Assembly: GCA_910586775.1 (NCBI GenBank)
Contig: CAJUJN010000009.1
Coordinates: 23,165-87,164, forward strand
Direction: 5' to 3'
Length of the DNA: 64,000 bases
Source of the DNA: an uncultured Acetatifactor sp.
GTDB taxonomy: Bacteria; Bacillota; Clostridia; Lachnospirales; Lachnospiraceae
In this document: one piece after another, positions 38,887 through 48,540 of the stretch
Position numbering within the stretch: position 1 is the first letter of the stretch
Layout of the letters: every line of letters starts with the position of its first letter
The notes under the pieces: generated by a model
Database searches by the model: none
What the model saw: only the letters and a program-made list of their open reading frames with translations
Told to the model about the DNA's origin: nothing
Position numbers and translations under genes: made by a program

Positions 38887-41499
38887 TCAACGCATAAATT
38901 TTTCCAGCAGGCGGCACACTTCCCTCACTTCAATGGGCTTCGCCACATGAGCATTCATGCCGTTGTCCAGGCATTTTTTAACATCCTCCGCAAATGCATC
39001 CGCCGTCATCGCCACAATAGGCAGCGAAGCCGCATCCTCCCTGTCCAGAGCGCGAATGGCAGCCGTCGCCTCATATCCGTTCATCACCGGCATCCGGACG
39101 TCCATCAGTATCGCATCATAATAGTACAGGGGCGACCGGCTGAATTTCTCCAGACATATCTTCCCGTTTTCCGCCCATTCCAACTCAAGCCCCAATGCCG
39201 AGAGCAGCTCATTCGCAATCTCCCAGTTAATCTCATTATCCTCCGCCAACAGTATCTTCCTGCCCTCCAGCCCCGCTTTGTCCGCCGCCGGCGATATCTC
39301 CCCGGTCTCTTTCTCCGCATAAGCATCTCCGATATATGGCTGCAGCCCGTAAAACAAGGTGGATTTGAAAAGCGGCTTTGCAATGAACCCTGTCACCCCG
39401 GCTTTTCTGGCCTCATCCTCTATCTCGCTCCAGTCGTAAGCGGATATCAGCAGAATCGGTATGTCATTTCCATAGAGTCCGCGGACTTCCCGGGCGACGG
39501 AAATTCCGTCCTTATCCGGAAGCTTCCAGTCCAACAGGATAATCTCGTAATCATCATGCCTGTTATGGCGCTCCTCCACTTTCCTGATAGCTGTCTCTGC
39601 ATTCAGGCACCAGTCCGGCTTGACGCCGATGGATTTCAAGGACGCGACAGCACTCTCGCACAGCTGCTCGTCATCATCCACCACCAGCATCTTCCAGTCA
39701 GGCAGCACCATATCCGCTTCCTGTACCGTGGCCTTTAACAGATCCAACACCACATGAAACTCACTGCCCTTCCCCAGCTCGCTCTGCACCTGGATGGTTC
39801 CTTCCATTGCATCCACAATGTATTTCGTGATCGCCATACCCAGACCGGTGCCTTCCGTCTTCTGTACCCTGGCCGTATCCTCCCGGCTGAAAGAATCAAA
39901 TATTATTTTCTGATATTCCTCCGACATGCCGATGCCGTTATCCTTCACAATCAGATGCGTCCTTATATAGTCCTCGCCTTTCGGGGACTCCTCCTCGTAC
40001 AGGGATACATTGATAGCCCCCTTCTCCGGGGTAAACTTCACCGCATTTCCCAAGATATTGATCATCACCTGGTTCAGCCTTACGCTGTCACAGCACACGT
40101 TTTCCACCGAAATATCATTGATAAAGATATTAAAGTGCTGCCCCTTCGCCTTGACCTGGGGCTGCACGATGCTCACGATGCTGTCCATGACCTCCCGCAG
40201 GGATACCTGGTCCATATTCAGCGTCATCTTCCCGCTCTCAATCTTGGACATATCCAGCACATCATTGATCAGCCCCAACAGATGCTTGCTGGACAGCGCA
40301 ATCTTCCTCAGACAGTTCTGCACCTGCTCCATATTATCCATATTGGCAACGGCAATGGTGGTCATACCCACAATAGCGTTCATGGGTGTCCGGATATCGT
40401 GGCTCATATTGGAAAGGAATTCGCTCTTCGCCTTGTTGGCATGCTCTGCTTCCCTTCTGGCAGCCTCCGCAGCGCTCCGCTCCCTGTTGGCCTCCTCACT
40501 GGCAGCTTTCAGCGCAGCCATCTGTTTTCTGGCAATCTGAAGGCTCTGGGCAAATACCAGAAGCAGCGCCGCCATCACTATCCCGCACACTATATAGACC
40601 ATATATGTCCAGCTCTGCCCCATCTCCCGAATCAGTGTATCCAGGGCGTCATAGGGCAGAACCGTTACCAGATACCACTCGCTGTACGGAAGATTGATGC
40701 AGTACAAGTGGAATCTTGACCCCTCCCCTCTCAGAACCGCAGAAAAGTCCTCCCCCCGTTCCATTGCAGCCCGCAATTCGCTCACGTACTCCTCCGCAAC
40801 CGCTTTCTCCCTGCTGCCGAAAAGTCCATAAACGCTTTCAAAATAATTCTTATACGCCATTTCGTTGCTCCGAAGGACATAGGTGCCGTCCTTACGTATA
40901 ATATAAGAATCCACCAACGCCTCTTCCACATCCAGGAAAAGAACGCTTTTCATATATTCCGTTGAAAATCCTCCGACCAGAGAGATACTTTTCTTTCCGT
41001 CTGCCATCTCACAGACAAAGGGCACTCCCATCAGGACGACACCGTTCCCCCGGCTCCCTGTCGCCACCGCAATCTTCTGCTCCCCGATGCTCATGCTCCT
41101 CAGAAAGGGCTCCGGATCCACTACCTCAACCACGTCCCCGTAAATCATTTCAAGCTCGCCGTCCGCCGCGCAAAGCGCCAGACAGGTAAAGCCTCTGGCA
41201 GTGGCACTGTACTCCAACTCGCGCAGAAGCTCCTCCCTGCCTTCCGTATCGACGGAGGCAGTGTCCGCTATGGCACTGACCTGGGACAGGCGAAGGCCGA
41301 TGATCGTCTCGTAATGCAGAACTATCTGCTCATTCATTCCGTTCATATAGAGTTTGCCCACCTCTCCGATGGTCTCCGAACTCTTTTTACTCATATATAC
41401 GGACAGCAATGTAAATAATCCGACAATCAGGACAGAGACTCCAACGATACTGAAAATCAGAAAACGGATTGCCTTGTCTTCTTTTCTCTCTTTCTTCAT
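38887..41499 (-). CDS. Hybrid sensor histidine kinase with two receiver domains
   Basis: 870 residues. The ATG at 41499 (MKKERKEDKAIRF) has GGAGG upstream; an ATG at 41544 is possible. Membrane helix at residues about 12-35, a Cache-like extracellular sensor of some 260 residues, second helix near 300-322 (YMVYIVCGIVMAALLLVF), then a coiled coil. HisKA has the phosphorylated His in SNMSHDIRTPMNAIVG; the ATPase domain has KDNGIGMS and GTGLGMAI. Receiver 1 (LVVDDDEQLC, ILLDWKLPD) and receiver 2 (LLAEDNEINWE, ILMDVRMPVMNG) both keep the acceptor Asp. No dedicated response regulator or output gene is adjacent; ligand unknown. Confidence 0.95.
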   Translation of the reverse strand: MKKERKEDKAIRFLIFSIVGVSVLIVGLFTLLSVYMSKKSSETIGEVGKLYMNGMNEQIVLHYETIIGLRLSQVSAIADTASVDTEGREELLRELEYSATARGFTCLALCAADGELEMIYGDVVEVVDPEPFLRSMSIGEQKIAVATGSRGNGVVLMGVPFVCEMADGKKSISLVGGFSTEYMKSVLFLDVEEALVDSYIIRKDGTYVLRSNEMAYKNYFESVYGLFGSREKAVAEEYVSELRAAMERGEDFSAVLRGEGSRFHLYCINLPYSEWYLVTVLPYDALDTLIREMGQSWTYMVYIVCGIVMAALLLVFAQSLQIARKQMAALKAASEEANRERSAAEAARREAEHANKAKSEFLSNMSHDIRTPMNAIVGMTTIAVANMDNMEQVQNCLRKIALSSKHLLGLINDVLDMSKIESGKMTLNMDQVSLREVMDSIVSIVQPQVKAKGQHFNIFINDISVENVCCDSVRLNQVMINILGNAVKFTPEKGAINVSLYEEESPKGEDYIRTHLIVKDNGIGMSEEYQKIIFDSFSREDTARVQKTEGTGLGMAITKYIVDAMEGTIQVQSELGKGSEFHVVLDLLKATVQEADMVLPDWKMLVVDDDEQLCESAVASLKSIGVKPDWCLNAETAIRKVEERHNRHDDYEIILLDWKLPDKDGISVAREVRGLYGNDIPILLISAYDWSEIEDEARKAGVTGFIAKPLFKSTLFYGLQPYIGDAYAEKETGEISPAADKAGLEGRKILLAEDNEINWEIANELLSALGLELEWAENGKICLEKFSRSPLYYYDAILMDVRMPVMNGYEATAAIRALDREDAASLPIVAMTADAFAEDVKKCLDNGMNAHVAKPIEVREVCRLLEKFMR

Positions 41500-41598
41500 C
41501 CTGCCATTTCCTCCATAATGCACATACCAGACCCGCTTCGCCATTGCAAGGACGCCCTTTTATCCGTCCTGCACAAAACACATGTTAATAACGATTCT

Positions 41599-41627
41599 AT
41601 TATATCAACCTCTCTCTGAAACATCAA
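41599..41627 (-). promoter_or_regulatory. Promoter of the hybrid histidine kinase
   Basis: Minus strand: TTGATG (41622-41627), 17-bp spacer, TATAAT (41599-41604). Confidence 0.78.
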
Positions 41628-41789
41628 GAGAAAGTGATATTCGCCGGCTGAATCTGTCTGTCAGTCAAAGCAATCGAAGCGATTGCCTGGGATTGTTCGT
41701 GCAAATTGCGTACGAAAACACCTGGCGGTGGCACCGAGTGAACAGTAACTGTCAGCCAAAACTGCCGCAAACAATGCAAATTCAATATT

Positions 41790-41838
41790 AAAAAAGCTGT
41801 AAACTTTGATTTTACCGGAAAATCGTTAAGTTTACAGC
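41790..41838 (-). terminator. Terminator of tRNA-Leu(AAG)
   Basis: Perfect 11-bp stem GCTGTAAACTT/AAGTTTACAGC enclosing a second hairpin GATTTT/AAAATC, followed by TTTTTT on the minus strand. It is closely related to the terminator at 49187 behind the other tRNA-Leu. The 41839-41905 and 41628-41789 stretches show nothing else. Confidence 0.88.
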
Positions 41839-41905
41839 AACTCTCGTCTACTGTGCAAAACGGCGCGAAACCTGAACAGCTTGTGTTCTGTTTCGCGTCG
41901 TCAAA

Positions 41906-41989
41906 TGCGGAAGATGGGACTTGAACCCACACGGCATTGCTGCCACAAGATCCTTAGTCTTGCTCGTCTGCCAGTTCCGACACTTCCGC
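41906..41989 (-). tRNA. tRNA-Leu (AAG)
   Basis: 84-nt class II tRNA with variable arm: acceptor GCGGAAG pairs with CTTCCGC, anticodon stem CAAGA/TCTTG with loop CTAAGGA giving AAG, T-loop GGTTCAAGTCC. Confidence 0.94.
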
Positions 41990-42009
41990 CTGTGCTTTGC
42001 ACAGTTGTT

Positions 42010-42038
42010 ATAGTACCACCATATGAGCCAAAAGTCAA
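42010..42038 (-). promoter_or_regulatory. Promoter of tRNA-Leu(AAG)
   Basis: Minus strand: TTGACT (42033-42038), 17-bp spacer, TACTAT (42010-42015). Confidence 0.75.
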
Positions 42039-42132
42039 TTCTTTTTTTCACTTTTTACGGCAAATTTTTCGTGGCATTTTTTTCGGACAGCCCACCCAAT
42101 ACCGCACAGGCTGCCCTGCTGCTCTCAAAAAG

Positions 42133-44352
42133 CTATTCCGCCAGGTACATCTTCAGTCCGTCCTCCACCTTCCGGACCGTGTCCTCCAGTGACTGCGTCC
42201 CTTTCAGGTATCCGTCCATAGACTCTGTCAGCACCTCACGAATCTTCTCGTCCTCGCCTGCCGGCTTATTCAGGCTTCTGCACATGGCCGTCAGTTCATC
42301 CGCAGTCTCCTGTGAATAGGATCCGATCCGGAACTCCACATCTCCTCCGTCCGCCGCAATCTGGGTCTCCGCTTCCGCTTCGGATCTGTCTTTACGGGCA
42401 TTTTTGTCCAGGGCAGCCCCGTTTACCGGGAATCCGCCGTAGGAATCCATCTGCTGGATTTCCTCGGAAAGAATAAACCTCAGAAAATCCTTCGCCCTGT
42501 CCTGATAGCCGCTTTTCGCACAGATTCCCATCTGCACCATAGGAATAAAACAATTCTCAAAGGCCGCAAACTCTCCCTGGATATAGTCCATAATCGCCAG
42601 CGGGAACATGGCATTGTTAAATCCTTCTACTTCTTCAAACGCCAGCTTCGCTTCGGACGCAAGTTCCCACATATTGTAAGCGCGGCTGTCCTTATCCCGC
42701 ACCTCCAGAATCCCGCAGTTGTCTTCGATTGTCTTCAGCGCTTCCAGATATCTGCTCAGGGCCTCCCTGTCCAGCTGCTTTCCGTCCACAATGTCATTAC
42801 AGAAATAAGGATAGAAACGGTCAATCAGCTCACTCACCGTCAGCTGCCCCATATAGCTGAAATCCTGTTTGGAAAGGAACTCTGCCAACGCCTCCAGGGA
42901 GCCCATATCTTCTGCTGTGATGTCTCTGCCTATGGCCATACGAAAAGCAAATTCCAAAGGTACCACATATCTGCTGCCGTCTTCCTGACGATAAGCGGAT
43001 GTGATATTGGAAAGCAGCTCACCGTTTTCCTCCAGGGGTTCCACTACGTCATTGATGTCCGCAAGCAGCCCTTTCTCCGCATAGGAATCTATATCCAGAT
43101 GGTCCATCACCAGGATATCCGGCGCCGCTTCCCCCATAAGCATGGTATTCAGCTTCTGGTATACCGCATTGTAGTCAGTCTCATCATCATAATACTTCGG
43201 ATATTCATATTCTATCGTAATCATTACCTCAGGATGTTCCCTGTGGTACATGGCTGCCGCCTGACTCAGAAGCGTACTTTCATATACGGTATACAGTTTT
43301 AACTCCTCCGTTACTTCAATCACCGCATCCGGGTCGTATTCGTATTTTTTCAACAGCGAGCCTCCGCCGGATTTATGGAACAGCGCGTATATGGCACCAT
43401 CCTCCAGGGCAGCGATTTCCCCGCACCAGCGGTCCGACAGAGAAAAGTCTGTCTCTACTCCCGGCAGAAGCTTTTCCCAGACGAATCCGCCCTCTGCTTC
43501 CGCGTCCTCCGTCCCGCGGAATATTCCGTCCGTTCCCGCTAAAATCAATGTGCCGTCTTTTAAGGGACATAACTGCATCTGGCCGTTTCCCTGCGGGAAC
43601 GTTACCGAAGCAGCGCCAGATGACCTTCCTTCCCTGCGCTTTTCCATGTTAAGCCCAATGCCATCGGAGTATGTGGCATATAGCCAGATATTTTCCCCAT
43701 CCGACGCCACCTTATCATATTGCGTGTAAATATCTTCGCTTTCCAGAACAATTCCCGTCTGTCCGTCCAGGATGTCCGCTGAGGTGTAAGATACGGCTGC
43801 CAATGTGCCGTTCTCCAGAGCGGCGATTCCCGTCAGCATTTCATAGCCGCCCCATTCCTCATTGGGCATCTTCCATTTCTCAGGCGTAATCTCCCCGGCC
43901 TCTCCGTTTTCTTCCGTCCACAGATGGCATTTAAAATCCTCCTCTCCTTCTTCCACATAGCCTGCGTACAGGCAGCGCTTCCCTTCTCCGGGCACAAGCA
44001 GGCTCGCCTCTATCCAGTCCCCGGAAACCGGCAGCGCCAGTGCCGCCATCCAGTCCCGGGTCACATCGGCAAAGCCGTCCTCCGTCTGCGCCCATTCCTG
44101 AAAGGTAATTTTTCCCGCTTCCTGCCTTGTCGCAAGAAGATGCGCCTCCCCCTCCTCGGCGAAAAGCTGCATTATCGTACATCCCTCCAGCTGTTCCGGC
44201 AATGCCACTTCCGTTTCCACATCCCTGCCCTTTACAGGCTCCGTATCGGCACCCGCTCCTCCGTTTTCCGCGCCCTTCTTTCCGCATCCTGCCAGCGTTC
44301 CTGCCAACAGTGCCGTACCCAGCAGCGCCGCAATTCCTTTTCCATATTTCAC
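42133..44352 (-). CDS. Two-part extracellular solute-binding lipoprotein
   Basis: A 739-residue lipoprotein. The start is taken as the GTG at 44352 (MKYGKGIAALLG), 8 nt after GGAGGA; an ATG 15 bp upstream lacks a site. Lipobox LAGC at residues about 20-23. Residues about 50-350 look like a beta-propeller-type region of repeated strand blocks (GIAALENGTLAAVSYT, GEIAALEDGAIYALF). From about 355 a family 1 solute-binding fold follows (LKLYTVYESTLLSQAAAMYH, APDILVMDHLDIDSYAEKGL, DRAKDFLRFILSEEIQQMD). Permease and ATPase genes are absent nearby, so the transporter partner, if any, is elsewhere; a sensing role is possible. Confidence 0.88.
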   Translation of the reverse strand: MKYGKGIAALLGTALLAGTLAGCGKKGAENGGAGADTEPVKGRDVETEVALPEQLEGCTIMQLFAEEGEAHLLATRQEAGKITFQEWAQTEDGFADVTRDWMAALALPVSGDWIEASLLVPGEGKRCLYAGYVEEGEEDFKCHLWTEENGEAGEITPEKWKMPNEEWGGYEMLTGIAALENGTLAAVSYTSADILDGQTGIVLESEDIYTQYDKVASDGENIWLYATYSDGIGLNMEKRREGRSSGAASVTFPQGNGQMQLCPLKDGTLILAGTDGIFRGTEDAEAEGGFVWEKLLPGVETDFSLSDRWCGEIAALEDGAIYALFHKSGGGSLLKKYEYDPDAVIEVTEELKLYTVYESTLLSQAAAMYHREHPEVMITIEYEYPKYYDDETDYNAVYQKLNTMLMGEAAPDILVMDHLDIDSYAEKGLLADINDVVEPLEENGELLSNITSAYRQEDGSRYVVPLEFAFRMAIGRDITAEDMGSLEALAEFLSKQDFSYMGQLTVSELIDRFYPYFCNDIVDGKQLDREALSRYLEALKTIEDNCGILEVRDKDSRAYNMWELASEAKLAFEEVEGFNNAMFPLAIMDYIQGEFAAFENCFIPMVQMGICAKSGYQDRAKDFLRFILSEEIQQMDSYGGFPVNGAALDKNARKDRSEAEAETQIAADGGDVEFRIGSYSQETADELTAMCRSLNKPAGEDEKIREVLTESMDGYLKGTQSLEDTVRKVEDGLKMYLAE

Positions 44353-44561
44353 CGTTCCGTCCTCCATTCCAGTTCTGCAGACACACATCCGTCTCTTATC
44401 TTTTTCATTTTATATGTCTTCCGGCCGCGATATCCTAATATTATCTTAATACTTTCCTTTCGCTCCCATGCTGAAATATTAAGATTCTATTATGGCCATT
44501 CAGCAAACAACATGTCCAATCAACGGCACTCTTTTCCCGGCATTTTTCTACATATTATAAG

Positions 44562-44590
44562 TTGTCACTGCGGAATAATCGTGATAAAAT
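44562..44590 (+). promoter_or_regulatory. Promoter of the DUF4352-like lipoprotein
   Basis: TTGTCA (44562-44567), 17-bp spacer, TAAAAT (44585-44590), about 38 bp before the start codon. Confidence 0.75.
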
Positions 44591-44628
44591 ATTTCCTATC
44601 ATTTGTAATTCAGAAAGGAAACGAAAAA

Positions 44629-45168
44629 ATGAAGAAAAAAATTACTTCCCTTGTGTTTGCTGCTCTGCTGTCCGTATCACTGGCCGGATGCGGCAATTCC
44701 GGCAGCGTAATCACCCCGGATGAATACGGGTATGCAGAAGGTAAGCTGGGCGACACCATGCGTAACAGCTTCTTTGATTACACTGTAAACAGCGCTTATG
44801 TCTGCGACACTTACGGCGACTACACCCCTCAGAGCGGATATGAGCTGTTAGTGGCCGATGTATCTGTCAAAAATGTTTTCGGTGAGACTATTACCATGTT
44901 CGACAACGATTTCCAGGTACAGTGGAACTCCGATGCCGAAGATGCCTTCGACTCCCCTGTTACCTTCTATCTGGACGAAGGGACAGACCTGGGTGACGAA
45001 GTACTGCCCGGAGAGTATGACCTGGCAAAAAATGAGAGCCGCACAGGGCTTTTGATTTTCGAAGTTCCTGCCGGTGAAAGAGATTTTTCCATCTCTTACA
45101 TGGAATATTTCGAGGATGACAGCACCGGAGATACTTTCTTCGTATTTTTCAGCGCTGAGAAAAAATAA
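44629..45168 (+). CDS. DUF4352-like lipoprotein
   Basis: 179 residues, one of the few plus-strand genes. The ATG at 44629 (MKKKITSLVFAALLSVSLAGC) has AAAGGAAA upstream; the frame is open further upstream but without a start signal. Lipobox LAGC. The mature part (GYELLVADVSVKNVFGETITM, then NDFQVQWNSD ... GLLIFEVPAGERDF) follows the DUF4352 pattern of a secreted immunoglobulin-like beta sandwich. Substrate or partner unknown. Own promoter and terminator. Confidence 0.85.
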   Translation: MKKKITSLVFAALLSVSLAGCGNSGSVITPDEYGYAEGKLGDTMRNSFFDYTVNSAYVCDTYGDYTPQSGYELLVADVSVKNVFGETITMFDNDFQVQWNSDAEDAFDSPVTFYLDEGTDLGDEVLPGEYDLAKNESRTGLLIFEVPAGERDFSISYMEYFEDDSTGDTFFVFFSAEKK

Positions 45169-45185
45169 CGGGTACTTAAACCAAC

Positions 45186-45238
45186 AAAAGAGCCATCTCC
45201 CTGACGGCAGTCGCGCCGCAGGAATATGGCTCTTTTTT
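45186..45238. terminator. Bidirectional terminator between convergent genes
   Basis: AGAGCCAT (45189-45196) pairs with ATGGCTCT (45226-45233). A run of T follows on the plus strand and TTTTG on the minus strand, serving the lipoprotein gene and the M18 peptidase gene. Confidence 0.82.
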
Positions 45239-45242
45239 ATCC

Positions 45243-46541
45243 TCACTGTGCAAAAAATACCCGGAACATATCGACGGCATATTTTGTATCCTTCACCCCG
45301 GCCGTCTCCACTGCGGAATGCATGGCCAGCTGCGGCAGTCCGATATCTGCGCTGGAGACGGATACATGAGAGGTGGAAATGTTCCCCAACGTGGAGCCAC
45401 CGGCAATGTCGGAGCGGTTTGCATAAGTCTGGCAGGGCACTCCCGCCTCTCTGCAGAGCATCCTTACTTCGGCCGCGGATACGGCATCCGTCGCGTATTT
45501 CTGGCTGCCGTGGAATTTCAGGACGATTCCGCGGTTCAGGAGGGGCCTGTTGGTGGGGTCCGCCTTCTCCGGATGGTTGGGGTGTACCGCATGGGCATTG
45601 TCTGCCGAAATCAGGAAGCTTCCCGCTATCAGCTGCAGATACTCGCTTCTGCTCAGCTCCATACTCTCCCCAATCCGCCACAGGATATCCTCCAGAAACG
45701 TGGAGTTTGCCCCCTGTTTCGTGCCGCTTCCCACCTCTTCATTGTCGAATACAACGCAGGCGTTAATATAGCCCTCCGGCACACTGTCCAAAAATGCCCT
45801 GGAAGAAGCATATGCGCACTGCAGGTCATCCAGCCTGGGAGAAAGGACAAAGTTCCCGTTTTCTCCGAGAATCCTTCCCTTTTCCCTGACATAGAGGAAC
45901 AGGTCATGTCCCAGGATACGCTCCGTTTCTGTCCCCGCCGCCCTGGCCACTTTATCCAGAAAGGCGTGTCTGCCGCCTGCCTCGTCGTCTTCACCGCACT
46001 CTCCATACAGCGGCAGCATGTCTACCTGCGGATTATACTCCGCCTTACCTGCCGAATCCCGGCTCATATGAATCGCCAGGCTGGGAATCACCATCAAGTC
46101 TTCGGCAATATTGACCAGTCTGGTCTCTATTCCCTCATCTCCCTTTATCACCACGCGGCCTGCCACGGACAGCGGCCTGTCCAGCCAGCTGGTAAGAATC
46201 ATTCCGCCGTATTTTTCCGTATTTAATTTCACATATGCATTTTCGGCAGCCATCTCCGGAAATTCCTTCACCTTGAACGCAGGCGAATCCCCGTGGGATG
46301 CCGCAATGTGAAAGCCGGCGGCCTTCCCATTTGCCGGAATCCGGAAAGCGATCAGCGAAGAATCATTCCGCGTCACATAATAGCCCCCTCCGGCAGTCAG
46401 CTCCCAATTTTCTGTCTCCTTCAGGCATTGAAATCCCCGCTCCTCCAGTGCCGCCTTCAGATTTGCGACGGCATGAAAGCCCGTGGGGCTCTTTTCTATA
46501 AATTCCAGCATTTCTTCTGCACATTTCCGATATTCATTCAT
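45243..46541 (-). CDS. M18-family aminopeptidase
   Basis: 432-residue zinc aminopeptidase. The ATG at 46541 (MNEYRKCAEEMLEFIE) begins the conserved core; longer frames upstream read poorly. Family motifs: IAASHGDSPAFKVK with a zinc-binding His, SWLDRPLSVAGRV, CVVFDNEEVGSGTKQGA with catalytic Glu, and SADNAHAVHPNHPEKADP. C-terminal SSADIGLPQLAMHSAVETAG with the last His ligand is intact. Cytosolic peptide turnover is the expected role. Confidence 0.95.
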   Translation of the reverse strand: MNEYRKCAEEMLEFIEKSPTGFHAVANLKAALEERGFQCLKETENWELTAGGGYYVTRNDSSLIAFRIPANGKAAGFHIAASHGDSPAFKVKEFPEMAAENAYVKLNTEKYGGMILTSWLDRPLSVAGRVVIKGDEGIETRLVNIAEDLMVIPSLAIHMSRDSAGKAEYNPQVDMLPLYGECGEDDEAGGRHAFLDKVARAAGTETERILGHDLFLYVREKGRILGENGNFVLSPRLDDLQCAYASSRAFLDSVPEGYINACVVFDNEEVGSGTKQGANSTFLEDILWRIGESMELSRSEYLQLIAGSFLISADNAHAVHPNHPEKADPTNRPLLNRGIVLKFHGSQKYATDAVSAAEVRMLCREAGVPCQTYANRSDIAGGSTLGNISTSHVSVSSADIGLPQLAMHSAVETAGVKDTKYAVDMFRVFFAQ

Positions 46542-46780
46542 TGCATAATACCCATCCTTTTTTCGAAATCCTTTTTCGTCCCCCTGCTCCAACTGCCACA
46601 ACCCAAACCTGTCCGAAAAGCCGGGCAGCCTTCCGACATGACAGATATGGCACCTCCGGACAAATATCCGTCTCACAGAGCAAGACACCCGCACCCAGGG
46701 TAAAACCTCACACAGACAACTTTCCCGGTATCCAAATTCTCAGAGACAGTCTTTCTCTGCGCACAGGCGGCTCCCCGATA

Positions 46781-47722
46781 TCAACGCTCCGCCCGCATGG
46801 GATTCTCCAGAAAATCCTGATACGCCAGACGAATACCGTCCTCCAGTTCCGTCGTGTAATGATACCCAAGCTGCTCCAGTTTACTCACATCCAGAAGTTT
46901 CCTGGGCGTGCCGTCCGGCTTGGAGGCATCCCATCTGATCTCTCCGGTATAGCCTACCACCCTGGCCACCATCTCCGCCAGCTCCCTGATCGTCAGCTCC
47001 TTCCCTGTGCCCAGGTTTACAGTCTCATTTCCGCTGTAATGATTCATCAAAAATACGCAGGCATCCGCCAGGTCATCCACATACAGAAATTCCCGAAGGG
47101 GCGTTCCCGTCCCCCAGCAAACGATTTCCGCTGCCCCGGCTTCCTTGGCCTCGTGAAACCTTCTGATCAGCGCCGGGAGTACATGGCTGTGCGTGGGGTG
47201 ATAATTGTCATTGGGGCCGTAGAGATTGGTGGGCATTGCGCTGATGTAGTCAGTCCCGTACTGTCGGTTCAAAAACTCACAGTACTTTAATCCCGAAATC
47301 TTGGCCAACGCATAGGCCTCGTTGGTCTTCTCCAGTTCTCCCGTCAGCAGACAGTCTTCCTTCATGGGCTGAGGCGCCATTCGGGGATAAATGCAGCTGC
47401 TTCCCAGAAACAGCAGCTTCCTGCATCCATTCTGCCATGCCCCATGTATCACGTTCATCTCCAACATCATATTGTCGTACATGAAATCCGCCAACGCCTC
47501 GCTGTTCGCCAGAATGCCGCCCACTTTTGCCGCCGCCAGAAACACATACTGCGGCTTCTCCTGCGCAAAAAAGGCTTCCACCTCATCCTGCCTGCACAGA
47601 TTCAGCTGGCTATGGGTTCTCGTCACAATATTCGTATATCCGTTTTTCGCAAGAGCACGGCAGATGGCGCTTCCCACCATTCCCCTGTGCCCTGCCACGT
47701 AGATTTTCGCATTTTTTTCCAT
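46781..47722 (-). CDS. fcl: GDP-L-fucose synthase
   Basis: 313-residue short-chain dehydrogenase converting GDP-4-keto-6-deoxymannose to GDP-L-fucose. Motifs: NAD(P) loop VAGHRGMVGSAICRAL, FLGSSCIYPRMAPQPM with the catalytic Ser, and NEAYALAKISG with Tyr and Lys. PTNLYGPNDNYHP and GTGTPLREFLYVDDLADAC are diagnostic of this enzyme. The partner GDP-mannose dehydratase and glycosyltransferases are not in the window. Confidence 0.95.
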   Translation of the reverse strand: MEKNAKIYVAGHRGMVGSAICRALAKNGYTNIVTRTHSQLNLCRQDEVEAFFAQEKPQYVFLAAAKVGGILANSEALADFMYDNMMLEMNVIHGAWQNGCRKLLFLGSSCIYPRMAPQPMKEDCLLTGELEKTNEAYALAKISGLKYCEFLNRQYGTDYISAMPTNLYGPNDNYHPTHSHVLPALIRRFHEAKEAGAAEIVCWGTGTPLREFLYVDDLADACVFLMNHYSGNETVNLGTGKELTIRELAEMVARVVGYTGEIRWDASKPDGTPRKLLDVSKLEQLGYHYTTELEDGIRLAYQDFLENPMRAER

Positions 47723-47748
47723 ATTTAAGCCTGTTCTTTCCTTATTTC

Positions 47749-47813
47749 ATATTTGTGAGCGCATTCACCCGCAGCATTCTGGCCCTGTATTGCGGAAGCG
47801 CTCACTCACTATA
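47749..47813 (-). repeat. 65-bp dispersed hairpin repeat, copy 2
   Basis: Reverse strand begins TATAGTGAGTGAGCGC and ends TGCGCTCACAAATAT. It pairs end to end and matches copies at 31798 and 56782. Between fcl and the DJ-1-type gene. Confidence 0.75.
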
Positions 47814-47823
47814 CTTTTACCGA

Positions 47824-48372
47824 TTATCCGTATATCACGGCCTCGGCCGTCTCCACCGCTTTCTCCCTGCCGCAGAAGACCTCCACAATGGCAAGCGCAA
47901 AATCAATGGCAGTGCCCATTCCCCGGGAAGTAATCACATGACCCGATACCTCCACCGGTCCTGCAGTCACCTCTGCGCCCTCCAGATGGCTCTCGAAGCC
48001 GGGGTAGCAGCACGCTTTTCTTCCCTTTAGAATGCCCCTGTGTCCGAAAATACTGGGGGCCGCACAGATTGCAACAATGTATTTGCCGGCAGCATAAAAG
48101 GCATCCACCTGTGCCATCAGGCCCTCATGAGCCTCCAGGTTCCTGGTACCCGGCATTCCCCCCGGAAGCACCAGCATATCGTACTCCGAAAAATCTGCCT
48201 GGGAAAAGCACAAATCCGCCTCCACATTCACATGATGTGAACTCCTGACCCATCTCTCCTCCGTGACGGAAACCAGTATTACCTCCAGTCCGCATCTGCG
48301 GCAGATATCCGCCACTGTCAGGGCTTCAATCTCTTCATATCCCTCTGCCAGAAAAATCGCTACTTTTTTCAT
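47824..48372 (-). CDS. DJ-1/PfpI family protein
   Basis: 182 residues. The ATG at 48372 (MKKVAIFLAEGYEEIEAL) has AGAGG upstream. The family Glu is in AEGYEEIEAL and the nucleophile-elbow Cys in IVAICAAPSIFGHRG. Also MLVLPGGMPGTRNL. Members include the ThiJ/YajL group of deglycase or chaperone-like stress proteins; exact activity not deducible. Confidence 0.95.
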   Translation of the reverse strand: MKKVAIFLAEGYEEIEALTVADICRRCGLEVILVSVTEERWVRSSHHVNVEADLCFSQADFSEYDMLVLPGGMPGTRNLEAHEGLMAQVDAFYAAGKYIVAICAAPSIFGHRGILKGRKACCYPGFESHLEGAEVTAGPVEVSGHVITSRGMGTAIDFALAIVEVFCGREKAVETAEAVIYG

Positions 48373-48540
48373 TTTGTCAACCTCTCTTCTATTATAACGC
48401 ATCCTTATATAATGCATTCACGGCACATCCGGCATATCTGTCTTCCTCACACCAAACCGCATGTTTTCCGGCTTCATATCACCAGACATCCGCACCGTAT
48501 CTCCAGTATACACAGGAATGATAAATATTTCAATTCATCC

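Noticed and set aside
41624..41932. Minus-strand frame of about 100 codons across the terminator and 3' end of tRNA-Leu
   Set aside because: It overlaps a tRNA and its terminator; no start signal.
43924..44628. Extension of the DUF4352-like lipoprotein frame some 235 codons upstream
   Set aside because: The extension overlaps the solute-binding lipoprotein gene and its promoter region; the lipoprotein signal peptide and ribosome site fix the start at 44629.
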